Assembly (NCBI GenBank): GCA_964394335.1
Contig: CAYMVZ010000097.1
Coordinates: forward strand, 1 to 9,170
DNA length: 9,170 nt
Reading direction: 5' to 3'
DNA from: CAJXCL01 sp964394335
GTDB taxonomy: Bacteria > Nitrospinota > Nitrospinia > CAJXCL01
Shown here one piece after another: positions 1 to 6,011 of the stretch. How positions within the stretch are numbered: position 1 is the stretch's first letter; each line of letters opens with the position of its first letter. The notes beneath the pieces are model-generated. The model worked only from the letters and a program-made list of their open reading frames with translations. It did no database searches and was not told the origin of the DNA. Both the position numbers and the translations under genes were made by a program.

Positions 1-2
1 AT

Positions 3-986
3 GAATTTTTTGCTCATACGAAAAAGGAATTTTACAAAAGCATCCTATTACGGTTATTTTGGTTTATTGCACCTGTTATTGTGTGCGGAGTTATGCTGTT
101 GTGGTTCAATTATATTCGCTTTGACAAGTTGTTTGCATTTGGCTATTTTTACGGACCTGAGGCTAATGATTTTCGTGACAGCTATTTTGGTTTTAACACT
201 CCTTTTCTTATCGGACTGTATGGTCTTCTTTTCAGCACCGGCAAAGGCTTTTTCTTTTATAATCCATCTACCATTCTATCCTTATTTGGTATTAAAACAT
301 TTTATCAGCATTATAAAGCGGAAGCTCTCTTAATCCTTGGAATTATTTGTGGATCAATTTTAATTTATAGCTCATGGTGGGCATGGCACGGAGATTTTTG
401 CTGGGGACCGCGTTTTTTAACAGGGCTTTCTCCTTTTTTTATCCTTTTATGCGGAAAGTGGATGGAAGACGTTTTTTCCTGTTTCGAAAAATGTAAATAT
501 CGTTACTGGCTGAAGAGAGGATTTTTATTTATTTTGTTGACAGTTTCTTTTGGAGTACAGATTGCAGGTTTATCTATCAAGAGCAATGATTATATTCTTA
601 CCGCTGCAAATGTAGGTTTTTTTAAAGAAAGTTTATTTAATGCTTATTGGCCAATCCGGGATGAATTACTTCATCTTCATTTTGTTCCAGAATTCAGTCC
701 TCTGGTCGGTCATTTGTGGATGATGCGATCTCTTTACCAGAAGAATGACGAAAATTTTATGAAGGTATATAAATCTCCTCCATGGAAAGGATTAAATCCT
801 GTATGGGTTCCTGATAAGGAAGTCCGTAGCTTTAGTTACAACATTTGGTGGCTCCATGCTGTTGCGAATAGATCACCAGTCTCAATGAAAGTCATATTGC
901 CGGCGATAATGTTTTTGCTGTTATCGGCAACTTTTTTTGGATTTGGATTTTATCTTGCTTTTAAAGAAGGCGTTCTGAAAAGTTGA
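3..986 (+). CDS. Membrane glycosyltransferase-like protein, C-terminal part (5' truncated by window edge)
   Basis: The reading frame is open from base 3 to the TGA at 984-986 (327 residues) with no stop, so the gene enters from the left and its start is not visible. A GTG at 81 lies inside the protein and is not a convincing start. The protein is strongly hydrophobic, with likely membrane segments near residues 15-35, 108-124, 137-150, 173-190 and 298-321. It carries a GKGFFFYNP segment and a WWAWHGDFCWGPRFL loop (about residues 125-139). Both resemble conserved loops of bacterial GT-C type membrane glycosyltransferases that use polyprenyl-phosphate sugars. I infer a role in glycosylation of a cell-surface polymer, lipid or protein in the cytoplasmic membrane. 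The usual catalytic Asp loop near the N-terminus is outside the window. It converges on the next gene and is not part of the lipid cluster's transcript. The membrane-protein call is firm; the sugar and acceptor are unknown. Confidence 0.7.
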   Translation, partial: EFFAHTKKEFYKSILLRLFWFIAPVIVCGVMLLWFNYIRFDKLFAFGYFYGPEANDFRDSYFGFNTPFLIGLYGLLFSTGKGFFFYNPSTILSLFGIKTFYQHYKAEALLILGIICGSILIYSSWWAWHGDFCWGPRFLTGLSPFFILLCGKWMEDVFSCFEKCKYRYWLKRGFLFILLTVSFGVQIAGLSIKSNDYILTAANVGFFKESLFNAYWPIRDELLHLHFVPEFSPLVGHLWMMRSLYQKNDENFMKVYKSPPWKGLNPVWVPDKEVRSFSYNIWWLHAVANRSPVSMKVILPAIMFLLLSATFFGFGFYLAFKEGVLKS

Positions 987-1008
987 AATAAAAACAATAA
1001 TAACCGAG

Positions 1009-1042
1009 AAGAAGATAGCCCCGAAAAAAAAAACCTTCTTTT
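1009..1042. terminator. Possible weak bidirectional terminator between convergent genes
   Basis: In the 68-bp gap between the converging genes, AAGAAG (1009-1014) can pair with CTTCTT (1035-1040), followed by T residues on the plus strand. The 20-nt loop includes a run of ten A (1024-1033), which is a T10 tract on the minus strand. The stem is short and AT-rich, so this is a weak call resting mainly on its position between converging stop codons. Confidence 0.25.
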
Positions 1043-1054
1043 GCAAAACCGTTT

Positions 1055-2596
1055 TTATATGACTTTAAATATATATAATAAATTAGAATTATACCTGCTT
1101 ATTTGAAAAACACGTTTAAATTTCAAGCGCTCTCTTACTCCGGGGAACTTGGTCATTCTGGTTATAAACATGACATAATCTATTTTCCCAACGCAAGAAA
1201 AAGAAATATCTTTTCTTTTCCAATAAAATTCCATAAGGTGCCCTGCAATAGGAACGCAAATATTTGCATTTAGTGCAGCATTTTCATTGATCCATTTAAC
1301 CCCTTCACGATATGTTACTCCCCAGTATTCTATTTCAAAGTAGTTTTCAATATGTTTCGGTAAAAATAGTCTTGTTGGTTCATTGAAATAAGATCCTTCA
1401 TAAGGACTGACTTTTTTTATTTCACTAATGCTATTAAATACAATTAACAGCAATAATGTGGTAATGATGAGTTTTTTTGAGTGAAAACGATTATTTATTT
1501 TTTCAATAAATAATTTTAAACCTATGCCAGCCAGAATTGTGAGTGGCGGTAAAACTAACAAGATATGTCGTATTCCATCATATTTAACGATGCCAGGCTT
1601 CATTGTGACTAATAACGGAATAAACAACCAGCATAATAAAAGAGTATGCTCCATGGACATTTTTTTATCTGCTAAGCTTTTGAGTAATACTATTAAACCT
1701 ATTGTAAAAAAAAACAGGGTGATGGATGGAGTTACTATAAGCAAGTAAAGTGGAGAATAATGCCATGGCAGATTATTACCCGAATATACCTTGCCAAGAT
1801 ATAGAACATTTCCCGGCCAGCTGTGATGCAGGAAATAATAAATTGTACGGAAGAATAGAGAAGGGTTGTTCCAAAGAGAGGGCCATAGCATAAATGTAGA
1901 TAGGCTGGAAAAGCAAAAAAAGATTAACAAAAGAATTAAATCCTTTTTTAGATAAATTCTGTTTTGCTTACCCCTGTTTTTTTCAAATTTAGCAGGAAAA
2001 AATAAAATATAGCTTGTAAAATAAATAGGTATTATTAATAGAGCATTTATTCTTATGGCCAAACAGATTCCGAAAAAAAATCCAGCAAAAATTGCTAAGC
2101 AATATTTTTTTCTTTTAAATGTTTCATAGAGGAAATAAAGAGTAATTAATGAAAGAACCATCACTGGAATATCTTTAGAATTATAGTGGGCGTGACCGAT
2201 AAACCTGGGAAACAAAGATAAAAAAACAACTGAATAAACTGCTACTTCTTTGCCAAACGTTGTTTTCGCAAATAAAAACAAAAAAACTAGTCCGACCGAA
2301 GCGAGCAAAACAATGAAAATATGATGTGAATCTATGTAATGAATATCAAAAAATCCGCTTATCCAAACAGCAATTATTTCATTAATTGTCTCAAAAAAAG
2401 GACCATAATTGGCTAAGTCTCTATATAAATGGGCTGGTTCATTACTGAGCCCAAGATAACTAAGTGTTGCTCTCCCAATATCATGCTGGAACGGCTCATC
2501 CCAGCTTATTCCATACTTGCTCAGGTTAAAAAAGTTTATCGATACAAATGTTCCAACAATAAAAACAAAGAGAATGTGGGCTTTATCAAGTTTCAT
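1055..2596 (-). CDS. GT39/PMT-family membrane glycosyltransferase
   Basis: A complete protein of 513 residues starting at ATG (2596-2594). Its layout fits the dolichyl-phosphate-mannose/ArnT-like GT-C superfamily. There is a first membrane helix (about 8-26), then a periplasmic loop with the acidic pair in GISWDEPFQ (D33, E34), the usual catalytic or metal-binding site. About ten more hydrophobic segments follow. A second conserved loop, HAHYNSKDIP (about 135-144), contains K141-D142, and YDGIRH (339-344) comes before a later helix. The C-terminal soluble tail includes EYWGVTYREGVKWINENA (423-440), typical of bacterial members of this family. The expected reaction is transfer of a sugar from a polyprenyl-phosphate donor to an acceptor on the outer face of the cytoplasmic membrane. 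It lies 54 bp downstream of the PPTase on the same strand and could be read through from that operon. No clear ribosome binding site is seen. Donor and acceptor cannot be told from sequence. Confidence 0.85.
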   Translation of the reverse strand: MKLDKAHILFVFIVGTFVSINFFNLSKYGISWDEPFQHDIGRATLSYLGLSNEPAHLYRDLANYGPFFETINEIIAVWISGFFDIHYIDSHHIFIVLLASVGLVFLFLFAKTTFGKEVAVYSVVFLSLFPRFIGHAHYNSKDIPVMVLSLITLYFLYETFKRKKYCLAIFAGFFFGICLAIRINALLIIPIYFTSYILFFPAKFEKNRGKQNRIYLKKDLILLLIFFCFSSLSTFMLWPSLWNNPSLFFRTIYYFLHHSWPGNVLYLGKVYSGNNLPWHYSPLYLLIVTPSITLFFFTIGLIVLLKSLADKKMSMEHTLLLCWLFIPLLVTMKPGIVKYDGIRHILLVLPPLTILAGIGLKLFIEKINNRFHSKKLIITTLLLLIVFNSISEIKKVSPYEGSYFNEPTRLFLPKHIENYFEIEYWGVTYREGVKWINENAALNANICVPIAGHLMEFYWKRKDISFSCVGKIDYVMFITRMTKFPGVRERLKFKRVFQISRYNSNLLYIFKVI

Positions 2597-2650
2597 TTCA
2601 GAAAAAAGTTAAATTGTACAGCCACAGGTTTGTTGAAAATTATTAAGATT

Positions 2651-3220
2651 CTACCACCCCAAAATCCATTCAACTGATTCCCCATTTGTTACTACGGAAG
2701 CTACATGCTTCTTAAAAAATGTTTGGACTACATGGTAAGGCTTTCCCTCATAATTGAGGAGTATTGAAGTGTCATCCGGAATCCGGGTAATACGGCATTT
2801 GCTCAAACCAGCCAGTCCAACACCTTCTGCTTTTAGAACAGCCTCTTTGGCAGTCCAGACTCTAAAGAAATACTGAAGCCTTTCTTCTTGTCCGCATAGA
2901 CTCTCTTCCTCTTCTGAAATTACTTTCCGGAATACTGCGTCAGAGCGGGGTTTGATTTCTTCGATGTCTATTCCAATAGGATACTTGCCTAAAACAGCAG
3001 CGGCAAATAAAGGCTTATGAGAGACTGACCAGTAATTATCATCAAAAGGGATAGGAGCGCCTTTGAAGTTTTTTTTAAGCTCTTTCAGTTTAATCCCCAT
3101 ATGATGAGCGCAAATTTTTAAAGCTTCCCGTGATGCGTCCCGAATCCATGCAACTTTTTCTTTTCCGCTAATAGACGGAGGGGGAGGAGGAACAGGATGA
3201 ATTACCGGGAAGAGAGACAT
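2651..3220 (-). CDS. 4'-phosphopantetheinyl transferase (Sfp/AcpS superfamily)
   Basis: A 189-residue protein that moves the 4'-phosphopantetheine arm from CoA to a carrier-protein serine, giving holo-ACP. It shows the two signature motifs of the family: GIDIEEI (residues 83-89, metal ligands D85 and probably E87) and FFRVWTAKEAVLK (118-130), with W122, K125 and E126. An upstream WSVSHKP segment (64-70, H68) matches the conserved SxSH region. The length is between short AcpS (about 120) and full Sfp types (about 230), with both motifs in order. The start ATG is 5 bp after the stop of the FabI-like gene and has no clear ribosome binding site, so translational coupling is likely. Five prolines in a row lie near the N-terminus (11-15). 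With an ACP encoded in the same gene train, the likely role is dedicated activation of that ACP. Family call is firm; partner is inferred. Confidence 0.9.
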   Translation of the reverse strand: MSLFPVIHPVPPPPPSISGKEKVAWIRDASREALKICAHHMGIKLKELKKNFKGAPIPFDDNYWSVSHKPLFAAAVLGKYPIGIDIEEIKPRSDAVFRKVISEEEESLCGQEERLQYFFRVWTAKEAVLKAEGVGLAGLSKCRITRIPDDTSILLNYEGKPYHVVQTFFKKHVASVVTNGESVEWILGW

Positions 3221-3225
3221 AATAA

Positions 3226-4029
3226 TTAAATAATATGCGTAGCTTTTTTGACAATATCTTTATCAAAGTAATTGACGGACATCCCGGCATCCAGAACAAC
3301 TCCCTGCGCGTTGATTCCTGTTGAGGCCTGGCTTAAAAGAAAAATAGCGGCCCTGGCTACTTCCGGAGTGACAAGAGCCTTTTTTTTAAGAGTCAATTGT
3401 TCTGCATGGAGGTAATAATCCAGGTAATCGGGGATACCGGCTGAAGCGGATGTTTTTAGCAGACCCGCGCAAACCGCATTAAAGCGGATTTCCGAAAAAG
3501 CGCTGAATGATTTGGCTAAAAAGCAGATTGTGGAGTCCAGCGCAGCTTTAACAGGCCCCATATAGCCGTATGGTTCCGCGGCCATTCTCGTGGTTGATAT
3601 AGAAATGGTAACTATTGATCCGTTTTTTTCCAGAAAATCCTTGAAGGCATTTGAGATACGAATCAGGGAATAACAGGAAATATCAACTGATTGTAAAAAA
3701 TCCTGTTTTTTTGTCTCATGAAAAGGTTTTAAACCTTCACTATAGTTGGCAAAAGCAATGGAATGAACAATTCCATATATATGAGGAAATTTTATGCTGA
3801 TTTTTTCGGCAAGAGCATCAATTTTTTTCTCATTTTCTACATCACAAACGTAAATATCCGATTCAGGTAGAATTTTTGAAGTACTCTCCTTTCTTGCATC
3901 CGAACGAACAACATATACAGGGATAGCGCCCTCTTCTTTAAGTATTTTCCCAATATGAAAGGCCACACTCTTCTTGTTGGCTACACCAAAAACAACGACA
4001 ACCTTTCCTTCTAATCCGAGAAAACTCAT
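3226..4029 (-). CDS. FabI-like enoyl-ACP reductase (atypical SDR)
   Basis: A 267-residue short-chain dehydrogenase of the FabI branch, expected to reduce the trans-2 double bond of an enoyl-ACP with NAD(P)H. The FabI-type nucleotide signature is present as GVANKKSVAFHIGKIL (15-30), and VHSIAFA (88-94) matches the FabI VHSIxFA segment. The catalytic Tyr-X6-Lys pair is Y154 and K161 (PYGYMGPVKAAL), and the C-terminal stretch ends in a GVVLDAGMSVNY strand like that of FabI. One oddity: the second conserved active-site tyrosine of classical FabI, ten residues before the catalytic Tyr, aligns with I144 by simple counting. The substrate or direction may therefore differ from housekeeping FabI. The ATG start fits the usual FabI N-terminus; an AGAGG ribosome binding site lies 12 nt upstream, which is rather far. 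It sits 50 bp after the dehydratase gene and 5 bp before the PPTase. Confidence 0.8.
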   Translation of the reverse strand: MSFLGLEGKVVVVFGVANKKSVAFHIGKILKEEGAIPVYVVRSDARKESTSKILPESDIYVCDVENEKKIDALAEKISIKFPHIYGIVHSIAFANYSEGLKPFHETKKQDFLQSVDISCYSLIRISNAFKDFLEKNGSIVTISISTTRMAAEPYGYMGPVKAALDSTICFLAKSFSAFSEIRFNAVCAGLLKTSASAGIPDYLDYYLHAEQLTLKKKALVTPEVARAAIFLLSQASTGINAQGVVLDAGMSVNYFDKDIVKKATHII

Positions 4030-4079
4030 AGTTATAATTTACCTCTTTAAACGTAATAATATAAAAAATAGAAAGATCG

Positions 4080-4532
4080 TTAATCAACATTAGCAATTGT
4101 AACAGCAAATTCTACCCTAACCGCTACTTTACCGTCAACCATGGCTACACCTTTCATGAAGAACGCTCCACCGATTCTTTCTGCTAATTCAACCTGTATT
4201 TGGAGAAGATCGTTAGGTCTGACTATGTTTTTGAATTTTACATCTTTTATACGAGTGAGAACAGGGACCCCTTTTGAATCTATTGCTGACGTACCGGAGT
4301 TTTTATAGGTACTGGAGACAAGGACAGCTCCTGATTGAAAAATAGCTTCACAAACCAGCACACCCGGCATAATTGGGTTTCCGGGATAATGTCCTTTAAA
4401 GAAAGGTTCATTGGATTTTACCCTCTTTTCAGTAGTGATTTTTATCTTGGTAATATCAATAATTTGATCCACAAAGAGGAATGGAGGCCGGTGGGGAATC
4501 AATGATAAAATTTCTGCTGTTGATTCTGAAAT
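4080..4532 (-). CDS. FabZ-like 3-hydroxyacyl-ACP dehydratase (probable ATT start)
   Basis: A hotdog-fold dehydratase that would convert 3-hydroxyacyl-ACP to trans-2-enoyl-ACP. Numbering from the TTG at 4502 (140 residues), the FabZ motifs are IPHRPPFLFVD (2-12), FFKGHYPGNPIMPGV (34-48, catalytic His38) and the helix with Glu52 (CEAIFQSGA). The TTG start would cut off the usual FabZ lead-in before PHR. The frame is open further upstream, adding SESTAEILSL, which reads like the EILxLLPHR start of FabZ proteins. The only start that fits both this extension and the ribosome binding site is ATT at 4532-4530, with AGAGG exactly 6 nt upstream (4543-4539). A neighbouring ATT at 4535-4533 is also possible. 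The gene would then encode 150 residues. Fallback start: TTG at 4502. It lies between fabG and the FabI-like gene in the same direction. Confidence 0.85.
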   Translation of the reverse strand: MSESTAEILSLIPHRPPFLFVDQIIDITKIKITTEKRVKSNEPFFKGHYPGNPIMPGVLVCEAIFQSGAVLVSSTYKNSGTSAIDSKGVPVLTRIKDVKFKNIVRPNDLLQIQVELAERIGGAFFMKGVAMVDGKVAVRVEFAVTIANVD

Positions 4533-4538
4533 AATTTA

Positions 4539-4543
4539 CCTCT
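4539..4543 (-). promoter_or_regulatory. Ribosome binding site deciding the ATT start of the dehydratase
   Basis: AGAGG on the minus strand is 6 nt before ATT (4532-4530). It is too far (36 nt) from the TTG at 4502 to serve it. The 13 bases around it are repeated exactly before the FabI-like gene at 4034-4046. Confidence 0.55.
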
Positions 4544-4558
4544 ATAGATTAAAAAACT

Positions 4559-4595
4559 TGATAATTGATAGCTGCTAATTGGTCAATGATAATTG
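4559..4595. repeat. Short direct repeat in the fabG-fabZ gap
   Basis: The nine bases TGATAATTG occur at 4559-4567 and again at 4587-4595, flanking a small near-palindrome TAGCTGCTA. The second copy comes within one base of the fabG stop codon. It resembles the simple AT-rich intergenic repeats found in several bacterial genomes. No function can be assigned. Confidence 0.35.
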
Positions 4596-5336
4596 TTATA
4601 AACCTCCTGTTACTTCCAGAGTAGAGCCATTAACATACCCGGCCTCTTTTGAAGCAAGAAAAAGCACACATGACGCCACTTCATCTGGCTTTCCGAACCT
4701 GCGAATGGGAATATTTTCCAGATATTTTTTTTTAAGCTTTTCTGAGAGATCATCTATAAATCCTGTATCAATAAAACCTGGAGAGACACAGTTAACAGTA
4801 ATTCCACGGGTAGCTACTTCTTTTGAAAGAGAACGTGTCAGCCCAACCTGACCTGCTTTTGTCGCTGCATAGTTTGACTGTCCCTGGAACCCTATCTTTC
4901 CCGCTGGTGAGGTAATATTGACAATGCGACCGTAACGATTATTCATCATAAGCATAACCGCGAATTTACACATATTGAAGACGCCTGAAAGATTAACATT
5001 CACCACACGGCTCCAATCTTCCAGCTTCATCATAGCTAAAGCGGAATCCCTGCGAATGCCGGAATTATTAACCAGTACTTGAAGATTATCGTATTTTTCT
5101 TCTATATATTTAAAGAATTTTTCCACCTCTGAATAGTTGGAGACATCGAATTTTTGAACATCTAATTTATTTTCACAAGAGACGTTTGCAGATTTAAATT
5201 TTTTGGCAGCCTCGTCATCGGAACTGTATGAGACAACAACATGTGCGCCTGCTTTCAGGAAAGCTTCGGCAACCGCTTTGCCTATACCTCGTGTACCGCC
5301 TGTTACTATTATGGTTTGGTCTTTAAAATTAAACAT
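4596..5336 (-). CDS. fabG: FabG-like 3-oxoacyl-ACP reductase
   Basis: A 246-residue classical short-chain dehydrogenase, the usual length for FabG, expected to reduce 3-oxoacyl-ACP to 3-hydroxyacyl-ACP with NADPH. The Rossmann motif TGGTRGIG is at 12-19 and the NNSG segment (90-93) stands where NNAG is usual. The catalytic tetrad is N115, S143, Y156 and K160 (NYAATKAG), followed by the SPGFIDT loop (175-181) and the C-terminal EVTGG. FabG is chosen over other SDRs because of this end motif and because the next genes encode a FabZ-like dehydratase and FabI-like reductase, completing the reductive cycle. The start is ATG at 5336 with only a weak CAGAAG just in front. The 675-bp gap upstream separates it from the FAD enzyme genes, so it may have its own promoter, though I could not identify one. 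A housekeeping versus pathway-specific role cannot be separated by sequence alone. Confidence 0.88.
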   Translation of the reverse strand: MFNFKDQTIIVTGGTRGIGKAVAEAFLKAGAHVVVSYSSDDEAAKKFKSANVSCENKLDVQKFDVSNYSEVEKFFKYIEEKYDNLQVLVNNSGIRRDSALAMMKLEDWSRVVNVNLSGVFNMCKFAVMLMMNNRYGRIVNITSPAGKIGFQGQSNYAATKAGQVGLTRSLSKEVATRGITVNCVSPGFIDTGFIDDLSEKLKKKYLENIPIRRFGKPDEVASCVLFLASKEAGYVNGSTLEVTGGL

Positions 5337-5518
5337 CTTCTGATAAATATTTTATACTCTATCGGTTGAATGAAAATTTTAGAAAGTCTATCACATAATC
5401 AAATGATTTTTCACTGAAAATATTTGAGTTCTTTATGTATTTGTGAAAATTTTAAAGCACTTGATTTGTACTAATAAAGAGTAATTTAATAATGCCTGAT
5501 TCCACAACTTTTTAATAG

Positions 5519-5824
5519 GATGCCGGGCTCGCCGGGATGTTTCTTGTTCTGATTGGTCTTGTTGCGAGAAGCGCGGGTACATATATATCCCTGGCAGGCA
5601 GCGATCTTAATTTAAAGGAAAAAATCTTTTGTATAATTTCGTATATTCCAAAGGCTACCGTTCAAGCCGCGATAGGCGCTGTTCCGCTGGAAGCAGGCCT
5701 TCCTGGAGGCGATATAATTCTGGCTGTTGCTGTTTTATCGATTCTTCTTACCGCCCCATTAGGAGCTATAGGAATAATGTTTTCAGGCAACAGACTTCTT
5801 GAAAAAGAGGAGGATGGGACTTAG
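5519..5824 (+). pseudogene. C-terminal remnant of a CPA1/NhaP-type cation:proton antiporter
   Basis: The frame is open from 5519, just after an in-frame TAG (5516-5518), to the TAG at 5822-5824; the first ATG is at 5537, giving 95 residues. The translation reads like the end of a sodium or potassium/proton antiporter. A helix with GLVARSAG is followed by a short loop, then IPKATVQAAIGAVPL, GGDIILAVAVLSILLTAPLGAIGI and a short charged tail. The KATVQAAIG segment is a recognisable conserved helix of this transporter family, whose members are usually about 400 residues or more. Roughly three quarters of the gene is missing, and the DNA upstream is AT-rich with no sign of the rest. It runs against the surrounding operon. 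I infer a decayed fragment left by a rearrangement. A small functional membrane protein is less likely, as no good ribosome binding site is present. Confidence 0.65.
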
Positions 5825-5851
5825 GAAAAATTCCACGCCCAGAAGACGTGG
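5825..5851 (-). terminator. Possible intrinsic terminator after the FAD oxidoreductase gene
   Basis: Read on the minus strand, CCACG (5851-5847) pairs with CGTGG (5837-5833) around a 9-nt loop, followed by AATTTTT. The stem is only five base pairs but GC-rich. It lies about 160 bp downstream of the stop of the FAD enzyme at 6012. If real, it would split the cluster into two transcription units. Confidence 0.35.
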
Positions 5852-5913
5852 TAAAAGGTTCGGAGTTGTTCTATAGGGCACCCCTCAAGCGTTACGTTAA
5901 TTGGAGACTGGAA

Positions 5914-5943
5914 ATTGAAAATTTGAAATTATCAATCTTCAAT
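5914..5943. repeat. AT-rich imperfect inverted repeat
   Basis: ATTGAAAATTTG (5914-5925) is nearly complementary to CAATCTTCAAT (5933-5943) with a 7-nt spacer. Neighbouring bases (GGAAATTG, TTGAAATT) continue the same simple theme. Low-complexity intergenic elements of this kind recur in several bacterial genomes; nothing indicates a coding role. Confidence 0.4.
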
Positions 5944-6011
5944 CAAAAATCCAGGATTCACAAACAACTTAGTGCTTATAGCAACAGACTATTAACCAGA
6001 CAGTTTAAAAG

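Larger units (their letters stand above)
5337..6011. other. 675-bp gap between FAD oxidoreductase and fabG
   Basis: This gap breaks an otherwise tight gene train. From left to right it holds about 180 bp of AT-rich DNA with no gene, where a fabG promoter might lie. Next come the antiporter remnant on the plus strand, a small hairpin with a T run on the minus strand (5825-5851), an AT-rich inverted repeat (5914-5943) and about 65 bp of nondescript sequence. A TATAAA on the minus strand at 5351-5356 is too close to the fabG start, and lacks a good -35, to be called a promoter. Confidence 0.6.

Noticed and set aside
1..333. Plus-strand frame-1 reading frame of 110 codons starting at the first base
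   Set aside because: It overlaps the better-supported membrane protein frame that is open from base 3 to 986 and shows glycosyltransferase-like motifs; the frame-1 translation shows no recognisable motif.
1039..1048. Perfect palindrome TTTTGCAAAA between the convergent genes
   Set aside because: Ten bases of AT-rich palindrome are expected by chance in such DNA and there is no promoter nearby for an operator.
4559..4595. CRISPR or insertion-sequence remnant
   Set aside because: Only two 9-bp copies with no spacer regularity, no transposase and no target duplication.
4579..4851. Plus-strand reading frame opposite fabG
   Set aside because: It lies antisense to a fully conserved FabG region and has no family resemblance; typical shadow frame. 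The same applies to the plus-strand frames at 1524-1748, 2429-2677, 6627-6870, 7021-7290, 8108-8368 and 8483-8701.
5351..5356. TATAAA on the minus strand as a fabG -10 box
   Set aside because: It would put the transcript start only a few bases before the ATG, and no fair -35 sits 16-18 bp upstream.
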